This document shows positions 5,879 through 8,852 of a stretch of 8,852 nt of DNA, in pieces. The DNA comes from an uncultured bacterium (lineage in GTDB: Bacteria > Actinomycetota > Coriobacteriia > Coriobacteriales > Coriobacteriaceae): positions 1 to 8,852 of the forward strand of contig CAJMRP010000080.1 of assembly GCA_905215765.1 (NCBI GenBank), in the 5' to 3' direction. Under the pieces are notes generated by a model. It saw only the letters and a program-made list of their open reading frames with translations. It searched no databases and was not told the origin of the DNA. Positions within the stretch are counted from its first letter, which is position 1; every line of letters begins with the position of its first letter. A program made the position numbers and the translations under genes.

Positions 5879-6003
5879 ATTGCGTTCCTTTCACATATGA
5901 ACCAATGGAGAGCATCGCGTCCGGGCATACGCGCTGCGTTCTGTATGGCAGAAACAATAACATTCAAACAAAAAAGAACAGCGCAAAACGTAATTTCGAG
6001 CTA

Positions 6004-6061
6004 TGAACGGTCACTTCTCGCCCGTGAACGGTTTTTAAACCAATCTGAACAATATCGAACA
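6004..6061. promoter_or_regulatory. Helically phased GAAC-box array upstream of lacF
   Basis: GAAC occurs at 6005, 6026, 6047 and 6057, all on the + strand, spaced 21, 21 and 10 bases, that is two, two and one turns of DNA. The first two boxes are TGAACGG; the last two form TGAACAATATCGAACA, which resembles the lacA upstream element at 4060-4075. Another GAACA lies at 5976, off phase. A weak promoter toward lacF can be drawn beyond the array (TTGCGC, 18 bases, TGTTAT on the minus strand), which would put the boxes upstream as possible activator sites. That is inference. Confidence 0.5.
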
Positions 6062-6092
6062 CAATTAGCGGCAACCCAAACAGGGCCGCACC

Positions 6093-7097
6093 CTAACGCA
6101 AATCGCGCACCGTATCGCCCTCTACGAGCACACCGGGAATCAGCATGTGCTCCACGCCAGACGCACCCCCATCGGCGCCGGCAATCTTGTCGACCGCCCA
6201 CATGCCGACGCGCTTGTTGTCAAAGCGCACCGTGGTCAGGCGACGGTCGGGCACGATATCGCCCAGGCTGTCATCAACACCCACCACGCTCACGTCCTCG
6301 GGCACACGCCTTCCGCACGACTCGAGCCCGCGAATGCAGCCGTAGGCCATGGCATCGTTGGAAGCATAAATGGCCGTACAGGTCGGATCTTCCGCCAGAG
6401 CCTGACCGGCAGCATATCCGCTCTGTGCCGTCCAATCCCCACGGACGAGTCGCGGCGGTTCAATACCATGCGCGCGCAATGTCTCGCGCCAGCCTTCCTC
6501 GCGCCGCATGCCCGAAAGCGAGCGCTCGGGACACGAGATAAAGTGCACGGTTTTGTGCCCCCGCCCCAGCAAGCACTCGACCACCTGGCGCGAGCAATCG
6601 AACTGGTCGTTATCGACCGTTGAACACAGCGGGTGCTCCAGCATCGTAACGAGCACCGTCTGCATGCCGGGCAGCGGCTCAAAGGTGCCAAAGTCCGCCG
6701 GCATGCGATTCATGATCACGACCATGCCGTCTACCGGCAGTGCGCTCATACGCGACGATGCGCTCTCGAGGGTATAGGGATGTCCATCTACTTTAGTGAG
6801 GGTGATGGCATAGCCATGTTTGTCGGCCGCGGCGGCAAAGCCCTCCATACGGTCGAGGTTGCCGGTACCGGTAATGTTGAACATGGCGACGCCGACGGTC
6901 TTAAACTTGCCACGGCGCAGCGATCGACCGGCAAAATTGGGGCGATACCCCAGCTCGCGCATGGCGGCACGCACGCGCTCCTTGGTCTCGGGGCGCACAC
7001 TGGGCGAATCGTGCACGGTGCGCGAGACCGTCTGCTCCGAGACGCCCGCGAGGCGCGCCACGTCTTTGACGGATACCGATTTTTTAACAGCGGCCAT
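6093..7097 (-). CDS. LacI-family transcriptional regulator
   Basis: This 334-residue sugar-responsive DNA-binding protein has the full LacI/GalR architecture. A helix-turn-helix covers about residues 8-27 (VSVKDVARLAGVSEQTVSR). A linker with YRPNFAGRSLRRGK (51-64) leads into a periplasmic-binding-protein-like effector domain. Family landmarks include SNDAMAYG (246-253) and VPEDVSVVGVDDS (265-277). Length is typical. The ribosome binding site is weak (GAAAG, eight bases upstream), but no better start exists because the HTH begins within ten residues. A LacI-type operator lies 15-31 bases before the start codon, implying autoregulation, and two more lie before the divergent lacE. It is probably the lactose-locus regulator, sensing lactose-derived sugar or sugar phosphate. 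Lactose PTS loci of Firmicutes usually use a DeoR-family LacR instead, so I give no gene symbol. Confidence 0.92.
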   Translation of the reverse strand: MAAVKKSVSVKDVARLAGVSEQTVSRTVHDSPSVRPETKERVRAAMRELGYRPNFAGRSLRRGKFKTVGVAMFNITGTGNLDRMEGFAAAADKHGYAITLTKVDGHPYTLESASSRMSALPVDGMVVIMNRMPADFGTFEPLPGMQTVLVTMLEHPLCSTVDNDQFDCSRQVVECLLGRGHKTVHFISCPERSLSGMRREEGWRETLRAHGIEPPRLVRGDWTAQSGYAAGQALAEDPTCTAIYASNDAMAYGCIRGLESCGRRVPEDVSVVGVDDSLGDIVPDRRLTTVRFDNKRVGMWAVDKIAGADGGASGVEHMLIPGVLVEGDTVRDLR

Positions 7098-7111
7098 AGG
7101 TCGATCTTTCT

Positions 7112-7128
7112 ATGTCAACGATGCCATT
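7112..7128. promoter_or_regulatory. LacI-type operator O3, in the lacI leader
   Basis: TGTCAACGATGCCA (7113-7126) fits the common LacI-family pattern TGnnAnCGnTnnCA. The extended site ATGTCAACGATGCCATT matches operator O1 at 15 of 17 bases. It lies between the candidate lacI -10 and the start codon, a position suited to autorepression. Confidence 0.65.
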
Positions 7129-7163
7129 GGTGGCACCCTACGCAGTCAAATGAAACGTCTTCA

Positions 7164-7169
7164 AGTATA
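7164..7169 (-). promoter_or_regulatory. Candidate -10 of lacI
   Basis: TATACT on the minus strand lies 67 bases before the lacI start, within GATATACTTG. The -35 region is poor. If used, operator O3 would lie roughly 30-45 bases downstream of the transcription start. Confidence 0.35.
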
Positions 7170-7254
7170 TCTAACGCCTCCCCCACCATACGCTCACCAC
7201 CCAAAACCTACCGTTCACCGACATTTTTGCTTCCCCGAACGGCTTTTGTCGCCC

Positions 7255-7273
7255 AAATGTTAACGTTGCCATT
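7255..7273. promoter_or_regulatory. LacI-type operator O1
   Basis: TGTTAACGTTGCCA (7258-7271) fits TGnnAnCGnTnnCA exactly. The 19-base site starting AAATGTTAACG is almost the reverse complement of the site at 7376-7394 (18 of 19), centred exactly 120 bases away. It lies between lacI and lacE, so it could act on either promoter or support a repression loop. Confidence 0.7.
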
Positions 7274-7362
7274 GTGCAAACACAGAGCCACCGGGCGGCT
7301 CAAACGTTTACGCGTAAGGAATCGACGGTTCGCAGGCACAGGAACCACCGGTTCGCGTCTTT

Positions 7363-7377
7363 TTTTGTGTCACAAAA
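7363..7377. promoter_or_regulatory. Perfect palindrome next to operator O2
   Basis: TTTTGTG and CACAAAA are perfect seven-base arms around a single T. The right arm overlaps operator O2 by two bases. Being too tight for an RNA hairpin, it is more likely a protein site or part of the lacE promoter. The regulator is unknown. Confidence 0.35.
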
Positions 7378-7394
7378 TGGCAACGTCAACATTT
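7376..7394. promoter_or_regulatory. LacI-type operator O2, proximal to lacE
   Basis: AATGGCAACGTCAACATTT is the inverted copy of O1 with one mismatch. The core TGGCAACGTCAACA keeps the central ACG and outer TG/CA of the LacI-family pattern, with C instead of T at one conserved position. It ends 60 bases before the lacE start, a position expected to overlap or adjoin the lacE promoter. TGGCAAC repeats again at 7395-7401. Confidence 0.7.
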
Positions 7395-7454
7395 TGGCAA
7401 CCGAACGTCAAAAGCTACCATCGTTGCTAACCCACCGACTCTTAGGAGCATTGC

Positions 7455-8852
7455 ATGGAGCAACTCATCGCCATCATCGAAAAGGGCCAGCCCTTTTTCA
7501 ACGCGATCGCCCGCAACAAGTACCTCAAGGCGATCCGCGACGGCTTTATCTCCGTCATCCCCATCATCATCTTCTCGTCCATCTTCTGCCTGGTAGCCTC
7601 GGTCCCCAACATCTGGGGTTTCTACTGGCCCGATGACATCAACAACGCTCTGTGGAAGTGCTACAACTACTCCATGGGCATCCTGGCCATCGCCTGCGCC
7701 GCCACCACGGCCAAGCACTTCGCCGACGCTCAAAACCGCGATCTGCCCAAGAACAACCAGATCAACTTCATCTCGTGCATGTGCGCGGCCATCATCGGCT
7801 TCTTGCTCCTTTCGAGCGACACGATCGCCACGGACGCCGCCAGCGGTTTCAACACCACCTACCTTGGTTCCAAGGGCCTGCTGACCGCTTTCATCGCTGC
7901 GTTTGTGACCGGCATCATCTACAAGTTCTTCATTAAGCGCAACATCACCGTCAAGATGCCCGAGCAGGTTCCGCCCAACATCTCGCAGACCTTCAAGGAC
8001 ATCATCCCCTTCTCCGTCTGCATCACCGTCTTTTGGGTTTTTGACATCGTCTTCCGCGCTGCTTTTGGCTTCTGCTTTGCCCAGGGCGTCATCCAGGTGT
8101 TCCAGCCCCTGTTCACCGCTGCCGATGGCTACATCGGCCTCGCTGTGATCTACGGCGCCATGAGCCTGTTCTGGTTCGTGGGCGTCCACGGCCCCTCGAT
8201 CGTCGAGCCCGCCATCGCCGCCGCTCTCGTTGCCAACATGACCGACAACCTGGCTGCGTTCCAGGCTGGCCAGCACGCTTCCGCTGTCCTGACCCAGGGT
8301 GCCCAGTACTTCGTCGTCTGCATGGGCGGCACCGGCGCCACGCTCGTCCTGGTCTTTATGTTCTGCTTCCTGGCCAAGTCCCAGGAGATGCGCGCCGTCG
8401 GTAAGGCCGCCATCGTCCCGGTCTGTTTTGCCGTCAACGAGCCGCTGCTGTTCGCCGCACCCATCGTGCTCAACCCCGTCTTCTTTGTCCCGTTTGTCTT
8501 TGCCCCGATCGCCAACATCTGGATCCTCAAGATCTTTATCGACTTCTTGGGCATGAACGGCTTTATGTACACCCTGCCTTGGACCGTCCCCGGCCCCATC
8601 GGCACCATCATGGGCCTGGGCTTCCAGCCGCTCGCCTTTGTGATGCTCGCCCTTATCTTGGTCGTCGACTTTGTCCTGTACTATCCGTTCTTCCGTGCCT
8701 ATGACGCCCAGAAGTGCGCCGAGGAGGCCGAGATTTCCGAGGAGGAGCTCGCCGCCAAGAACGCCGAGAAGGCTGCCAAGCTCAACGACGCCTTCCAGGG
8801 CAAGGCTGACGCCAAGAGCGTTGCCGCCGGCGCTGCTGCCGAGGCCGTGAAG
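7455..8852 (+). CDS. lacE: PTS lactose-specific EIICB permease (3'-truncated by window end)
   Basis: An open frame of 466 codons runs from ATG at 7455 to the window edge without a stop. AGGAG at 7444-7448 supports the start. The protein is the membrane EIIC channel of the lactose/cellobiose PTS family, which transports the sugar and couples transport to its phosphorylation. Family stretches are IRDGFISVIPIIIFSSIF (27-44), YNYSMGILA (70-78), KRNITVKMPEQVPPNISQTF (161-180), FVGVHGPSIVEPAIAA (241-256), VVCMGGTGATLVL (287-299) and FAVNEPLLFAAPIVLNP (325-341), the last two near the substrate path. A charged Ala/Lys/Glu-rich linker begins near 419. LacE proteins of this family carry a C-terminal EIIB domain with the phosphorylated cysteine after such a linker; that part would lie beyond the window, so EIICB rather than EIIC is inferred. 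It is transcribed divergently from lacI and controlled through O1/O2. Confidence 0.93.
   Translation, partial: MEQLIAIIEKGQPFFNAIARNKYLKAIRDGFISVIPIIIFSSIFCLVASVPNIWGFYWPDDINNALWKCYNYSMGILAIACAATTAKHFADAQNRDLPKNNQINFISCMCAAIIGFLLLSSDTIATDAASGFNTTYLGSKGLLTAFIAAFVTGIIYKFFIKRNITVKMPEQVPPNISQTFKDIIPFSVCITVFWVFDIVFRAAFGFCFAQGVIQVFQPLFTAADGYIGLAVIYGAMSLFWFVGVHGPSIVEPAIAAALVANMTDNLAAFQAGQHASAVLTQGAQYFVVCMGGTGATLVLVFMFCFLAKSQEMRAVGKAAIVPVCFAVNEPLLFAAPIVLNPVFFVPFVFAPIANIWILKIFIDFLGMNGFMYTLPWTVPGPIGTIMGLGFQPLAFVMLALILVVDFVLYYPFFRAYDAQKCAEEAEISEEELAAKNAEKAAKLNDAFQGKADAKSVAAGAAAEAVK

Noticed and set aside
5282..6541. Long plus-strand open frame spanning the lacF terminator, lacF and the lacI 3' end
   Set aside because: It runs through a strong hairpin terminator and antisense to two clear genes; its translation is low-complexity and Arg/Pro-rich toward the end.
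7416..7429. Fourth LacI-type operator (TACCATCGTTGCTA)
   Set aside because: It keeps the core around the central CG but lacks the outer TG/CA, so it is too weak to list as a site.
7386..8276. Minus-strand 296-codon open frame opposite lacE
   Set aside because: The plus strand encodes a clear LacE protein; the antisense translation is Asp/Gly/Val-rich shadow sequence.

Overview
The window looks like a chromosomal segment of a GC-rich Coriobacteriia gut actinobacterium, probably Collinsella or a close relative. That assignment is an inference from codon and protein style and from the lactose gene set; no ribosomal or other phylogenetic marker is present. Most of the window is a lactose/galactose utilisation locus of the PTS plus tagatose-6-phosphate type. 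It is preceded by an accessory ATPase gene embedded in repeats.

Layout. Positions 1-240 hold no convincing gene but contain a 27-bp-unit repeat (57-103), a 33-bp tandem repeat (112-196) and a likely promoter for the next gene. 241-1542 (+) is an AAA/DUF4143 ATP-binding protein. 1543-1799 is non-coding: a second copy of the 27-bp-unit repeat, a ~99-bp imperfect palindrome enclosing a probable terminator, and a perfect 12-bp hairpin. On the minus strand, read from high to low coordinates, lie lacA (3951-3523), lacB (3459-2935) and lacC (2735-1800). 3952-4258 is the control region of lacABC plus the terminator of the gene upstream. 5281-4259 (-) is a multi-spanning membrane protein of unknown function with its own likely promoter and terminator. 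5282-5539 holds an inverted repeat and the lacF terminator. 5878-5540 (-) is lacF (PTS EIIA-Lac). 5879-6092 is a box-rich leader. 7097-6093 (-) is a LacI-family regulator. 7098-7454 is a divergent control region. From 7455 (+) lacE (PTS lactose EIICB) runs off the window end, with only EIIC and linker visible.

Working model. LacE and LacF import and phosphorylate lactose (or galactose). A 6-phospho-beta-galactosidase, not in the window, would release galactose-6-phosphate. LacAB isomerises this to tagatose-6-phosphate and LacC phosphorylates it to tagatose-1,6-bisphosphate. An aldolase (LacD or equivalent), also not in the window, would complete the route to triose phosphates.

Regulation appears two-layered. 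Three near-identical LacI-type operators surround the lacI/lacE divergent region. A separate family of GAAC/GTTC boxes, spaced by about one or two DNA turns, lies upstream of lacA and of lacF and suggests a second regulator. I did not find a fundamentally new system. The most noteworthy unexplained items are the GAAC-box arrays, the 33-bp tandem repeat and duplicated repeats around the ATPase gene, and the uncharacterised membrane protein inside the lac locus.
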